64,000 nt of DNA from Erythroxylum novogranatense. Its lineage: Eukaryota > Streptophyta > Magnoliopsida > Malpighiales > Erythroxylaceae. Below the pieces are notes generated by a model. It made no database searches. It worked only from the letters and a program-made list of their open reading frames with translations, and had not been told where the DNA came from. The stretch lies in assembly GCA_029891385.1 (NCBI GenBank), contig CM057228.1, positions 69,455,523 through 69,519,522 on the forward strand. Direction: 5' to 3'. Made by a program: the position numbers and the translations under genes. Shown here piece by piece: positions 46,164 to 57,602 of this stretch; the stretch's first letter is position 1, and the number at the start of each line of letters is the position of its first letter.

Positions 46164-49100
46164 ATGTCGTCAAGTGTGAATCTTCGCCGCTTATGGATTC
46201 CAACAAGTTAATCGGACCGAATTTTCGATGGTTAAGGAATCGAGAATAGTTCTCGATCCAAGGTCAGGATATATCCTAGATTTTTCGCTTCGGATGCACT
46301 GTTGATGCTTCGATGATGATCGAAGGCATATAGTAAGCATCTAAAGGACATGACATGGCTACTTGCATCATGCTTGCCTCGATGTCACCAGAGCTGCGTA
46401 AAAGACGAGTCCATGGATGCTCACACTATAGTATTTCATCTTAGGGAGCTGTTTGACGAGCAAGCCGGTCCAAAGGTTCGAGACCTCAAGGCTTCTCTTC
46501 ACCATTAAAGATGGCTCCAGGACATCTGGCATGCGCAAGACGCTCGAAGATGAATGGCTATATTGAGAGATTGGCCGCCTTAGGTTTTGCAATGGATCAT
46601 GAGTTAAGTATAGACTTAATTCGGTTGGATTGTCCGACAGTTATGCAGTTTGTGTTAAACTATCGGATGAACCAAATATCCACTACAATACCGAGTGATC
46701 AATCTTTCAAGACAAATGAAAGCGCACTATCAAGAGTGATAGTAAGCAAGTGTTGGTAGTAGCTTCTTCTTCTTCGTGTTCCAAGAAGAAAAGAACCCAA
46801 AGAAGAAGAAGGCAAAGAAACCAAAGGAAGCGCCATCAAGAAGAAGACCAAAGAAGTCGCCCGAAGGAACTTGTTTCCATCATGTAAGGATGGCCATTGG
46901 AGGCTTAATTGCAAAGTCTATTCTTGAGTTCTTGAAGCGAAGAAGGCATCGATGCCTCGACTACTTCAGTTTGTATGTCATTGAAGTTAATCTGCATCGA
47001 TCACAACATTTGGGTATTTGATACTGGTTGTGGCTCACATATGTAATGATATGGGGCCTCGTGGATAGTAGGCAACTCATGAAGGAGAAGTAGACCCACG
47101 TGTTGGAAATGGAGCAAGAGTTGTCAGATTAGCCGTAGGAACCTATGTTTTGTATCTCCCTACTGGGCTTATACTGGAATTGGATGATTGTTATTTTGTA
47201 CCCGTTTTGACAAAGAATATATTGTCTGTTTCTTGTCTGAATAGAGCTGGATTCCATATGAATTTCAATAACAATGGTTGTTCTATCAATTCTAATGGAA
47301 TGCTTTATGGAACTGGTACATTGTGCAATGGTATTTACATATTAGATATGTCTAATCCAATTTTAAATGTCAATGACACCAAACGGTACAAAAGAGATAA
47401 TCTAAAGTCAACTTACTTATGGCATTGTCGGCTTGGTCATATAAATGAGACACGCATCGCTAGACTCCATAAGAGTGGCAGTTTAGGGTCATTTGATTAT
47501 GAATCATATGACACATACGAATCTTGTTTATTAGGCAAGATGACTAAGTTACCCTTCAAGGGAAAGGGTGAACGAGCGATTGGAGTATTAGACCTAATAC
47601 ATTCAGATGTATGCGGTCCGATGTCCATCCATGCCAGAAGTGGTTGTCGTTACTTCATTACCTTTATCGATGATTATTCACGATATGGGTACTTGTATCG
47701 ATGAGATACAAATCAAGCGCTTGAAAAGTTCAAACAATTCGAAATGAAGTAGAAAACTAGCTTGGTAAAAGTATCAAGGCACTACGATCCGATCGTGGTG
47801 GAGAATACTTAGACCAACAGCCAGATTATCTCGTAGATAATGGGATATTATCTCAGTGGACTCCTCCTTACATGCCGCAAAGACAATGGTGTGGTTGAAA
47901 GGAGAAATCGAACCTTGTTGGACATGGTACGATCAATGATGGGTTTCGCAGTTATCAAAATCGTTTTGGGGTATATCGCTAGAGACAATTTGTTTACTTG
48001 TTAAACAGAGTTCCCTCTAAAACAGTTGATGTTACTCCATATGAGATGTGGACTAGCAGAAAACCTTATCTTTCTCATCTGAAAGTATGGGGTTGTCCTG
48101 CTTACGTGAAGCGGATTCAGTCAGATAAGCTTGAAGCAAAGTCTGACAAGTGTTTGTTTGTAGGATATCCTAAAGAGACCATGGGATATCAATTCTACTC
48201 TTTGAGGAACAAAAGGTGTTTGTTTCGAAGCATGCTGTCTTTTTAGAGAAAGAGTTTCTTCTCCAAGAAGACAGTGGGAGCAAAGTCGAACTTGAAGAAG
48301 TTCAAGATGCTCAAACAAGCACAGATCAACTGCCTGAACCTGAGACTGTCACTCATTCAGATGAAGTAACAGTTCAACCTTCTGTGACACACGAAGTTCG
48401 TAGGTCAAGTAGGATGCGCACTGTTCCCGAGAGATATGGATTTCTCGTAAGTGAACAGAATGACGTATTGCTCATAGAAGATGATGAGCCTGCTACCTAT
48501 GAAGAGGTTCTGAAAAGTTCAGAGTCTGAAAAATGGCTTTGTGCCATGAAAGCCGAAATGGATTCCATGTACATAAACCAAGTATGGACTTTGGTTGATG
48601 CACCTGAAGGGATAAAACCTATAGGGTGCAAATGGGTTTTCAAGAAGAAAACCGACATGGATGGTAATGTGATTACCTACAAAGCAAGGCTTGTGGCCAA
48701 AGGATTTCGTCAAAGACAAGGAGTTGACTATGACGAGACCTTGATTTCAGAAGCAATGCTTAAATCCATTCGGATACTCCTAGCCATTGCCGCCATTATG
48801 ATTATGAGATATGGCAAATGGATGTGAAGACGACTTTCCTTAACGGAAATTCAGCCGAGGATGTGTACATGACACAACCAGAGGGCTTCACTTCGATGAT
48901 GGCGAAAAGGTATGCAAGCTTCGTAAATCCATCTATGGATTGAAGCAAGCATCCAGAGTTGGAACATCCGCTTTGATGAGTCAATCAAAGAGTTTGGTTT
49001 CTCACAAAATCCGGATGAACACCGTGTGTACAAGAAGGTTAATGGGAATGCAATCGTTTTCCTTGTGTTGTATGTAAATGACATACTGTTACTCTAAACG

Positions 49101-50038
49101 ATGTCTCATTGATGCTGTCCGTTAAAATTTGGTTGTCCAAGCAATTTGCGATGAAAGACCTTGGTGAAGCAACTTATATCCTTGGGATAAAGATCTATAG
49201 AGATAGATCAAAGAGGTTGCTTGGTCTTTCACAATCATCGACATAGACAAGATGCTAAAGAGGTTTAGCATGAAGCAATCCAAGAGAGGTTTCTTCCCAT
49301 TACTCATGGGATAACACTCGAAATCTATGTGTCCTAAGACACAAGATGAGAGGATTCGCATGGATCGATCCCGTATGCATCTGCAGTAGGATCGATCATG
49401 TATGCTATGTTATGTACGAGGCCCGATGTATCGTATGCTCACGAGTGTCACGGCAGATACCATTCGGATCTGGTGAGGGTCATTGGGTGGTGTCAAGAAT
49501 ATCCTCAAGTACTTGCGAAGGACTAAGGATGTTTTCTTGATATATGGAGATGGAAATCTCCAAGTGAGCGAGCATACGGATGCGATTTAAATCGACAAGG
49601 ATGACTCTGATCCCGTCAGTTATGTTTTCACGCTAAACGGCGGAGCGGTCGGTTGGAAGAGTTCCAAACAAGAGAAGATGGCGATTCGACGATCGAGGTA
49701 GAGTACATTCACGCATCGAGGCGGCAAAGGAAGTCGTTTGATCAAGAAGTTCATTTCAACTTGGTGTGGTTCCTAGCTATGATGGACCCATACAGTTGTA
49801 TTGTGACAACAATGGGGCTATTGCTCAGGCAAAAGAACCGAGGTCTCACCAACGATCTAAACACGTACTTCGCAGATATCATCTGATTCGAGAGATCATT
49901 GCTAGAGGTGATGTCGCGATCGAGAGGATTCCCACAGAGCAGAACATTGCTGATCCGTTGACGAAGCCATTGTCACAGAAGAATTTTGATTCTCATGTAC
50001 TCGCTTATGGTATTAGATACCAAGGCGATTGGCTTTAG
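46164..50038 (+). pseudogene. Copia gag-pol relic
   Basis: Starts with ATGTCGTCAAGTGTG and ends at the TAG 15 bp before the 3' LTR. Pieces in order: gag with FVLNYRMN (about 46650); a damaged zinc knuckle near 46872-46912; protease WVFDTGCGSH (47011); GAG-pre-integrase (47150-47480) with LWHCRLGHI; integrase core with LDLIHSDVCGPM and FITFIDDYSR; the GCPAYVKR region (48090); reverse transcriptase from VWTLVDAPEG (48590); YVND where YVDD is expected (49071-49082); and RNase H with YCDNNGAIAQAKEP and ADPLTKPL (to 50038). Many single-base indels shift the frame, for example after 47704, near 47870 and near 48825. Not functional. Confidence 0.92.
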
Positions 50039-50041
50039 GTC

Positions 50042-50052
50042 AAGTGGGAGAT
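50042..50052 (+). promoter_or_regulatory. Copia polypurine tract
   Basis: AAGTGGGAGAT immediately before the TGTTAG of the 3' LTR, the usual plus-strand primer site of plant copia elements. Confidence 0.9.
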
Positions 50053-51857
50053 TGTTAGAGTAGTGCCCTAAAGGCAATCCCCTTTAGCGCTTTTTGTTCA
50101 CAAATCATGTATGAGACTTTATGAATAAATAAAGAAAGGCATGTTTCATTTATTTGATGTTCTTTATGAATTGATATTGATCTTTAATCAAATTAATTAT
50201 GTCCATGATATATGACATAGCATGAAGGAAATTATGATGTGATCATAATCCCGAGATTCCTATCATGTGCAATTATGTCAAGATCTAAATTTTCCTAGTC
50301 ATAGGATTAATGAGACCGGACATCATTAATCCGGACAGACTAAGATATGTCATACTCCTTGATTGGATCAAGCGGTGGATCTCGTAAACTGTAAATATGA
50401 GATATTTAGAGTTGACATATGGATGCTTACTATTGGTAGTAAGTTCATTGGATGACCTGCCATGAGATCATCACATGGATTTAATGTCAGTGATAATCTC
50501 ATCATAGCAATGGTGCAAGTGTCCTTAGACTTGAGGTACTCAAGGATATGTTGGATACTGATCATGTACTTTGACTCCATTCCTTGTGGCCTTCCAGAGG
50601 TTACTCATAGGATGGTGCTTGGGTACAGTTTGAGGTATTCGAAGGTAATTGAGTAGCCAATAAAGGATTCATCACTTCGTGAGAGCGGAAGAGATACCTG
50701 CCTCTTGTCGGGATCATTACTTTAAGTCTCGGCGAGCATGACTATGTCATGAAGAGTGTCTTCATGGACATATAAAGTAATGAGTCCTCGACAGAACCGA
50801 TTTCACTAGGCTAGACTTAGTCTAGTAAGAGTTGACATATTAGCCATACTCATAACCAAGTGGGGTATAGGAAGATGAAAGGACGAATTGCACAAGAATT
50901 GTCATGGAAGGGTTCGTGATCCGGTTCGTGATGAATTCATCAAACCAATTACTTTCCGGTCAATTGGGGTCATGATGTGTTGCTAGACGCCGCCATGACT
51001 TGCTCAGATTAATTGTTAATCTAAGTGGCCAACATAACCGGAACCTAAAGGGTCACACGATAAGAGTGTTTCGAGAACTCGTAAAATAGTTTTGGACTGA
51101 GTTCCAATTATGGAGAGCATTAGGATTAAATGGATCCCGATGAGATTGGGATATGTCCCGATGAGATCGCGATATCGATATTGCTGAAAAAGGTTTTCGG
51201 TGGTTTTTCATGCGGGGCCTAGAGGACCGACCCAGTGTGATGGACCACTTCAAGAATATATATATATATATATATGATTAATTAATTAAATAATTAATAT
51301 ATATATATATATATATATATATGCTATGTACGTGGAAGAGAAGAGAAAGCTTAAGAACTTTCTTTTTGGATGCTTAGTCATCAAAGTCATTAAATGACTA
51401 AATGACAAAAAGAAAGGAGATAGATGGTGATGATCGTGGATGACAATAGAAGAGGTTTTAGAAACCAAAAATTAAAGGTGAAGAAGGTGATCTTCGTGGG
51501 TCTAAAAAGGAAAAGAAAGAGTTCTTCTCCAAAGCTTGTAATCATCGATCATCACTTTCTATTAGCTTCATCTTCAAGCAAGTTTCATCTCTTCCATCTT
51601 CAATCTCAAGCTCTCCAGGACAAAGGTAGGGTCTAGCAGCCTTTACTTTGTTCTAGCTATTCCCGGGTCAAAGGTGTTTGATCCGGTTAGGTTTTCTGAT
51701 CTCTGCGTGGATACCTTTAGAGATAGTCTCTATTGGCTATTCAGGTTTGAGTTTTCATACCGACACCGGGATCCTGGGTTTTCGGGAAGGTCCCGGGAAC
51801 AAAATTTTTGTTTTCCGCTGCTGGAACATGTGATATTCCTCCCAGGATTTTCCTACA
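50053..51857 (+). repeat. Copia 3' LTR (1,805 bp)
   Basis: Starts TGTTAGAGTAGTGCCC and ends GGATTTTCCTACA. It has a local duplication around CCCGATGAGAT (51136-51165) not present in the 5' LTR, and a (TA)n tract at about 51256-51322. A 70-codon frame at 51424-51636 is repeated identically in the 5' LTR (43668-43880), but there is no sign that it is a gene. Confidence 0.93.
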
Positions 51858-51862
51858 GATGG
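51858..51862. repeat. Copia target duplication, right (GATGG)
   Basis: GATGG directly after ...CCTACA, matching 42316-42320; the transposase reading continues with ATGTATCCAATTGAGAG. Confidence 0.95.
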
Positions 51863-53347
51863 ATGTATCCAATTGAGAGGTATTATTTTCATTGATCTTA
51901 TTACATCAAAGATTTAAGTAAATATTGGCCTATCGATTTATGGTTAATCATTTGTTCAGATTCTTAGGTACACTAAAGGGATTTGTTAGGAATAAAGCAC
52001 GTCCAGAAGGGTCAATTGCAGAAACGTATGTTATTAAAGAGTGCAGGACATTCTGTTCAATGTATTTAAAATGAATTGAAACCAACTTCAACGTGCCAGA
52101 GCGCATCAATGATATGGTTAATGGTAGTGACATTTCGGTATTCTTTCAACAATGTAAGCCGATTGGTGCTGCCAAAGCGATTGCTCTTCCTATAAATGAG
52201 CTAGAGATTGCACATTGGTATGTGCTTATGAACTGTCATGAGATTAGGCCCTTGATTGAGTAAGTTTGTCTAACCTTTTGTCAAATTAAGATATGTCATA
52301 AGTTAAGATACCTCATATAATATTGTTTGACTTTATGATGACCCATAGTGAGCACATGGATGAGCTGAGGCAATAAAGTCCATTGCATGTTGATAGGAGA
52401 CATAGAGAACAATTTGCATCATGGTTAAAGCATCGGGTGAGAAGAAAGTCTGTACGTGGGCATAACTAATCATTATATATAATTAACTAATTTTCATTTC
52501 TTGTTATAGATGACGACATTAACTAGCTCCCGTGAAGGACATATGTTTGAGTCGTTGTATGCATTGGCATGTGGACCTCATGGCTTGGTACAAAAGTTTT
52601 AATGTATGCAATACAAATGACATGCGATTTCGCACTGAAGCCCGTGATGTGCAAAGGATTATACAAAACAGTGGTCTTGCAGTGTTAGGAAATTATGGGG
52701 AAGATAATATAACGTTTTATGGGATGCTGACAGATATTATAAGGCTTGAATATGTTAGAGGTAAAAGTGTTGTGGTTTTCAAATGCAAATGGTACGATCT
52801 TGGGAATATGAATATGAGGGTCAATGGCATTCTTAAAAGCATCAACGTTACAAAGTTTTGGTTCAAGGATGACCCATTTGTTTTGGCAAACCAAGCAAAG
52901 CAATTTTTTTTAGTGGAAGATTTTGTACTTGGTTCAAATTGGCGGATTGTTCAAGAATGTGAAGTTAGACGTGCGTATGACATCCCATTGCATGGTAGTG
53001 AAGAAGATGCAGATGACGTTGAGGAGTCTTTTGATGTTCGAGTGGAACTCGAGGAATGTTCCTTAAAGTTTTTAGATCAAACTAATATTGCTTTTGATGT
53101 AATAAATAATGTTGTGGTGAATTTCGTGCAACGTTTGAATGATGATTTGGATGACTTAGAGACAAGTAGTACTGAGAATGAATGTGATATTGTATACAAA
53201 GAGTCCACTGATGACGATGATGAATAAATTCTTATTATGCACTTGTATGTTTGTTGATCTATTTTCATTGCTTAATCACATGTGCATGTTTAAGGTAAGT
53301 AATATCACAAGTAGAGGACTTCATAACTAATCAAACAGACCAACAAA

Positions 53348-53413
53348 GATACTCGTCAATAGCATCAACCATGTAGAGGACTTCATAACCCTTCTTCTTC
53401 AACTTCTCAATGA
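53348..53413 (-). pseudogene. Captured HSP90 fragment, CACTA-2 copy 2 (best preserved)
   Basis: The minus strand reads IEKLKKKGYEVLYMVDAIDE followed by Y, matching the conserved middle-domain run of plant HSP90. It is antisense to the CACTA-2 genes, 120 bp past the transposase stop, the same relative place and orientation as in CACTA-1. Stops flank the fragment on both sides. A partial repeat (GTAGAGGACTTCATAAC) sits at about 53311. Confidence 0.78.
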
Positions 53414-53701
53414 TCTAATCTGCAATATTTCATGCAGCTAAAAATGATGTATCTCTCTTCACTTCATATAGTGGTTTTAAATGTTTATGATTTTCGTACC
53501 TATAGCCTTTTATCCCTCTACATTGACAACTTTAACAGTGCAAATCTCTTTAACATTGTAGATTGCTAATCCTACGGCTGCAAGAGATCACTAATCTGTG
53601 GTGTCATTTGAAGTGGAGCAATATCTAGAGGTAATTGGCCTTTGCTGCATTTGTTTTATTTTGGAGTAGATGTTTGTTGTTGGCATATTAATGTTGGCTA
53701 G

Positions 53702-53880
53702 TTCATCTTTTTGTTAGGACCAATAAGGTCCATTGAATTATCTTCTCATTAATATCATTGTCTTTAACCGTAAGCAATAAAAATAATAGAGGTTCAACAA
53801 CATTTACTGCTGAAGCAGTAACTAGTTCCTTATTACTTTTAGCTAATTTGTCATCCATAGCTTTGTAAACACTTGTAAGT
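53702..53880 (-). pseudogene. Unidentified protein-like fragment in CACTA-2 cargo
   Basis: The minus strand has an uninterrupted frame of about 57 codons with a natural composition, including VYKAMDDKLAKSNKELVTAS and VNVVEPLLFLLLTVKDN. It looks like a piece of a captured host gene, but I do not recognise the family. A second frame at about 54003-54100 on the same strand gives DDLEGFNEVILKGMDPIDGV and KGFKFV, also unrecognised. Confidence 0.35.
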
Positions 53881-54983
53881 TAAGTTTTTGGTTAGTGGGT
53901 AGTAAACGCTAGTACTATCATGATTTTACTAGCATTCATACTGTGATAGATGTAGTATAGGATATATGATATCAATGATTATGTCATGTAGTAAAGCTTC
54001 TAACAAACTTGAAGCCTTTCACTCCATCAATAGGGTCCATTCCTTTGAGGATAACTTCGTTAAAACCTTCTAGGTCATCACATTGTTAAATCTGAAGGGA
54101 ATCAATCTCTCACAAGAACTAATGATGTTCTGCACATAAATTGGAAAATGATCTGAAAACCTTAGCATTGAATTGTGAAAACATGATACACATATTAGCA
54201 AGGCATTGTATTGTGAAAACCTTAGAGAACGAGGAAGCATAATGTAGGCAACATCAGTATCTTTTTGTTTAGATCAGGATTAAAATGCTGTCACCATAAT
54301 GGAACAAGAGAATATGGCTTGCTCACATTATCAGTTCTATAATAAGATGTCATTGCTTAATAAGAATTGACATCTATTATAGCAAATAACTATCCATAAG
54401 CATAATAACACTTTAACCCATGGCAGAACTTGGAAACACAACCTGACTTGGTTTTATTTTTGTTTACACAAAGCATCAACATTCAGTCCATGGCTTTCAC
54501 CATTTCTTTATATGCATCATCTATGCTTCTCTTTGACTCCTTATGAATGGATTGCAATGCCAATACTTTGAAGTTGCAGTGACTATAAAAAGGTTTATTT
54601 CCTCAAGAGTACATTGTCAAATATCAAATCTTTTCATTCATTTGTGGCTGCTATTTATGGATACACATTATTTGTGCATTTCGCAACCTCAAATCATGAA
54701 TTTAGCTCATGTATCATATGCACTCCATCTTAAAAGAAATTTTATTTGACATCTTCAGCAACATTGACATCTTCTAAGCAATCAGGAGTTTTGTAGTGAA
54801 GATTGATTTCTCCTAAGCAATTGATGTCTCTAGTGCTGTCCCATTATATTCCTCTGTCATTATATATGTTTAGAGTCCCAAGTTTTCCTCTGTTTTCCTT
54901 CTCTCATACCAAGTGACTAGTTAAATCCATTGACCTGATATAGAACAATAGGTAAATAGGCAAGTTAGGTATGCCTAAACATC

Positions 54984-55046
54984 AATTGCATCAACCATGC
55001 TTGTAGAGGACTTCATAACCCTTCTTCTTCAATTTATCAATGAACT
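54984..55046 (-). pseudogene. Captured HSP90 fragment, CACTA-2 copy 3
   Basis: The minus strand reads FIDKLKKKGYEVLY, then a 4-bp insertion breaks the frame before the ATGGTTGATGC phrase. The flanks (GCATATAAGTTCATTG, and GATGCCACTAATAATTATTTC to the right) match CACTA-1 at about 25865-25905 better than the copy at 53348. It is therefore probably the true counterpart of the CACTA-1 copy. Confidence 0.7.
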
Positions 55047-57602
55047 TATATGCAGTGTTTGATGCCACTAATAATTATTTCACTCTCTTCACTTCATATA
55101 GCATAATGATTACACAATATGCAACTTCTTTGCTTTAATCTAATTTCACCTATCAATGCCATTTTGATAATGGTTTCATGGTTCCTTTTACATTTAATTT
55201 GAGTTATTCAAGTTGTGGCTTCATATTGTGCGTATAAGTTGCAAGTTGTTGTATATGAACTCTAACAATTTGTTAATGGAAACGGAATTTTTGAATGGAT
55301 CTGTGGTTACTACTTGTATATGCATTTAGAATAAATGTATATTTCTAGCTCTTGTTTTGTGGATCCTGATGCTTCATTATACTATTTTCGTGCATGTATG
55401 TATCATTACCTATTGCTTCATTATACTGATGCTTCATTATAGCATTTTTGTGCATGCATGTATTTAGAATATGCTTAGTTAACCCTTAGAACATGAAATG
55501 GTGGCTTAATATTTCGAAAATGCTTTTGATACAAGTTCAGTATTTGACATCAACCTTTTGGAAAGCTTTTGATCTAGTTTTTGATATGTTTCAGTACACA
55601 ATCAGGAATCCTAAACCTGACTTTTGCATCTATGGCTATAGCTAAACATTAACATTAGAGCATGCCAAAGAAGAAAAATTAAAAACATTAGAAACATGAG
55701 AACCCTTATGCATTAGAAAATTTCCAAGCAAGAGAAATCAACATCTTCAGTATGAACAGTGCTAGCTAACTTCTGCATCTATCTGCATTCCAAAGTTTTT
55801 TCCAGATGTAGTTACACAATTACTGATCTTGTAGTTACACAATTACAATCAATTATACAATCTAATGAATAACAGATGTAGTTACACAATTACTGATCTT
55901 ATGTTCTCTAAGAATGCATAACAGATGTATGCAAGTATAACACCTAACATAACTTTTTCAAGACATGTGAAACCAAATAATTGGATAATTGAGCAACACA
56001 AAGGTTGGAAAACTAGCATTGAAAGAACAACTGATATAGATAATGGGATTAGGATTGTGAACTCGATGAAGGATTAGGCTTGTGATTTGGAAAGCTATAT
56101 TGCATCAGTTATTAAACCAGCATGTTTCATACCCCAAAATCCCCTACAATCCCCTAATATGTTTACAAAATCTCTTAGTAACTATGAATCTGATGCAGAT
56201 ATGCCTATGTTTGAGGTTTAAATGATGACCATTTTACATTTACTTTCAGCAACATGCACTTTCTTTTATATCTGTGCCATAATTTCCATAACTGTTTTCC
56301 AATCCATGTCCTGTGTTTTGTCTTAGCTTTCCAATACTTTATCTTCACTTGCTGTCACTTAAACTTTTAGGAGCTATTATATCAGTTATTTTGCTAACTT
56401 AAAACATAAATTTGATGGATGTGAAACATCTATATATCTATGAATAATATCTTGTAGTTTGGTGCATGATATTCTAGTGCCATGTTTGAAAACTTGTGTC
56501 TATTGACTCAGTTTATCTGAGTTCAATGCCAATAGTTACTAATTATATTGATTTGAATTCTTTAGATTAACAATAAATCTTTTGTCTCCAACACATTACT
56601 CCAAGCATATCCTGCAATTTGGAGGTTAATGGCATAGAAGCATAGCAGAATTTAATGCATGACATGTAATCTATCTCCATGACATGTAATCTAGCATGAG
56701 GTCATGCTCACTACACTCCTAGATTCCTTTGCAACTGTCGTATGTTTTGTCACTTATCAGGGACGGTTTAATATTACAGCTGTCAGGTAGTCTTTCCTGC
56801 CTCTATGGGGTTGGACATGGATTGGCTAACAGAATTAGTTCATTACACCTAACATTTGAAAGAACAAATGATTAAGAAGCATTTATGGGATTAGGCTTCT
56901 GATTTCGATGAAGGAACTTGCAACCTGTTATTGATACACATTAACTAAGAAACTTGCAACTTATTATTGATATACTTGATAGTAAACAATGCCTCTTAGC
57001 TGGAACTTTTATAAATGATACAAGTAGAGAGTTTAATGAATAGAGTCTGTTGAGAATGCAACAAGTTCTTAACTATAATGAGAAGGAACATGGAATCAGA
57101 TAGCTATACTTGTTAAGTCCCAAATACAAGTTCATAACTATAATGCATCAATGTTAAAAGTGAATGCAATAATGCCATTTTAACAGAACAATAGAATTTA
57201 AGCTGATACATATTATTGTGGCCTAAATGTGTGTAATGACAATGAATAGTTCATCCTTAAATTCTCAATCATGTGCTTCTTTTATAAATGACAAAGGTAT
57301 AGGCATCACATTGTATACATTCCCAATCATCAAGCTCTTCATTAAAAATCAGTTTCTTGTTTTCTTGTGTTCTTGTTTTCAACTATTGTTTTTACAAGTT
57401 GTATTCATATACACAGTAAGACACATCATCTATCTCTTCATTACTCCATATAGCAGGTAATATGTGCAATGACTTTTATATATTTATGAATGTTTGGTTA
57501 ATGACATAGGTTCATAACATCGTTTTTTTGCTTACAGTGATGTTGATATGAATGACATAGGATTTATGCACTAATATCGATGTGAATGCAGATTGTATTG
57601 AC

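Larger units (their letters stand above)
42321..51857 (+). mobile_element. Ty1/copia element nested in the CACTA-2 transposase gene
   Basis: Two direct LTRs (42321-44101 and 50053-51857) start TGTTAGAGTA and end TCCTACA. A primer-binding site lies just after the first LTR, a polypurine tract just before the second, and the ends are bounded by GATGG. The internal order is gag, protease, integrase, reverse transcriptase, RNase H, which is the copia order. The coding region is full of frameshifts and stops. The 5' leader of about 2 kb is unusually long and rich in short repeats. The clade is not assigned. Confidence 0.95.
40219..53227 (+). pseudogene. CACTA-2 tnp2-type transposase, broken and split by a copia element
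   Basis: The ATG of MDKRWM begins the transposase-associated domain (CPCARCMNC). The tnp2 domain follows to about 41700, DUF4218 spans about 41940-42315, then the copia insertion, then RWMYPIERY (to 51879) and exons 51960-52259, 52349-52436 and 52510-53227 with DUF4216 and an acidic tail. Damage: frameshift near 40860; loss of about 155 bp near 41113, which removes the LATDGFNPHG segment present in CACTA-1; a longer A-tract frameshift near 41675; TGA near 52072; TAA near 52374; a frameshift near 52600. Domain order and family match CACTA-1. It is clearly non-functional. Confidence 0.9.
53228..57602. other. CACTA-2 cargo between its two genes
   Basis: About 4.4 kb of mostly non-coding sequence with many internal repeats, including HSP90 fragments at 53348 and 54984 and unidentified coding-like stretches at 53702-53880 and 54003-54100 on the minus strand. 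I did not find the eIF(iso)4G fragment that CACTA-1 carries in the equivalent interval. Confidence 0.55.

Noticed and set aside
48519..49361. Minus-strand open frames across the copia pol region
   Set aside because: Shadows of reverse transcriptase; no independent support.
57227..57460. 77-codon frame just before the second CACTA-2 gene
   Set aside because: Matches the non-coding leader of the same gene in CACTA-1 (about 17440-17540), where the frame is not kept.
53281..57560. An intact HSP90 or other host gene in the CACTA-2 cargo
   Set aside because: Only about 20-codon pieces are present, flanked by stops; no longer stretch of any gene is continuous.
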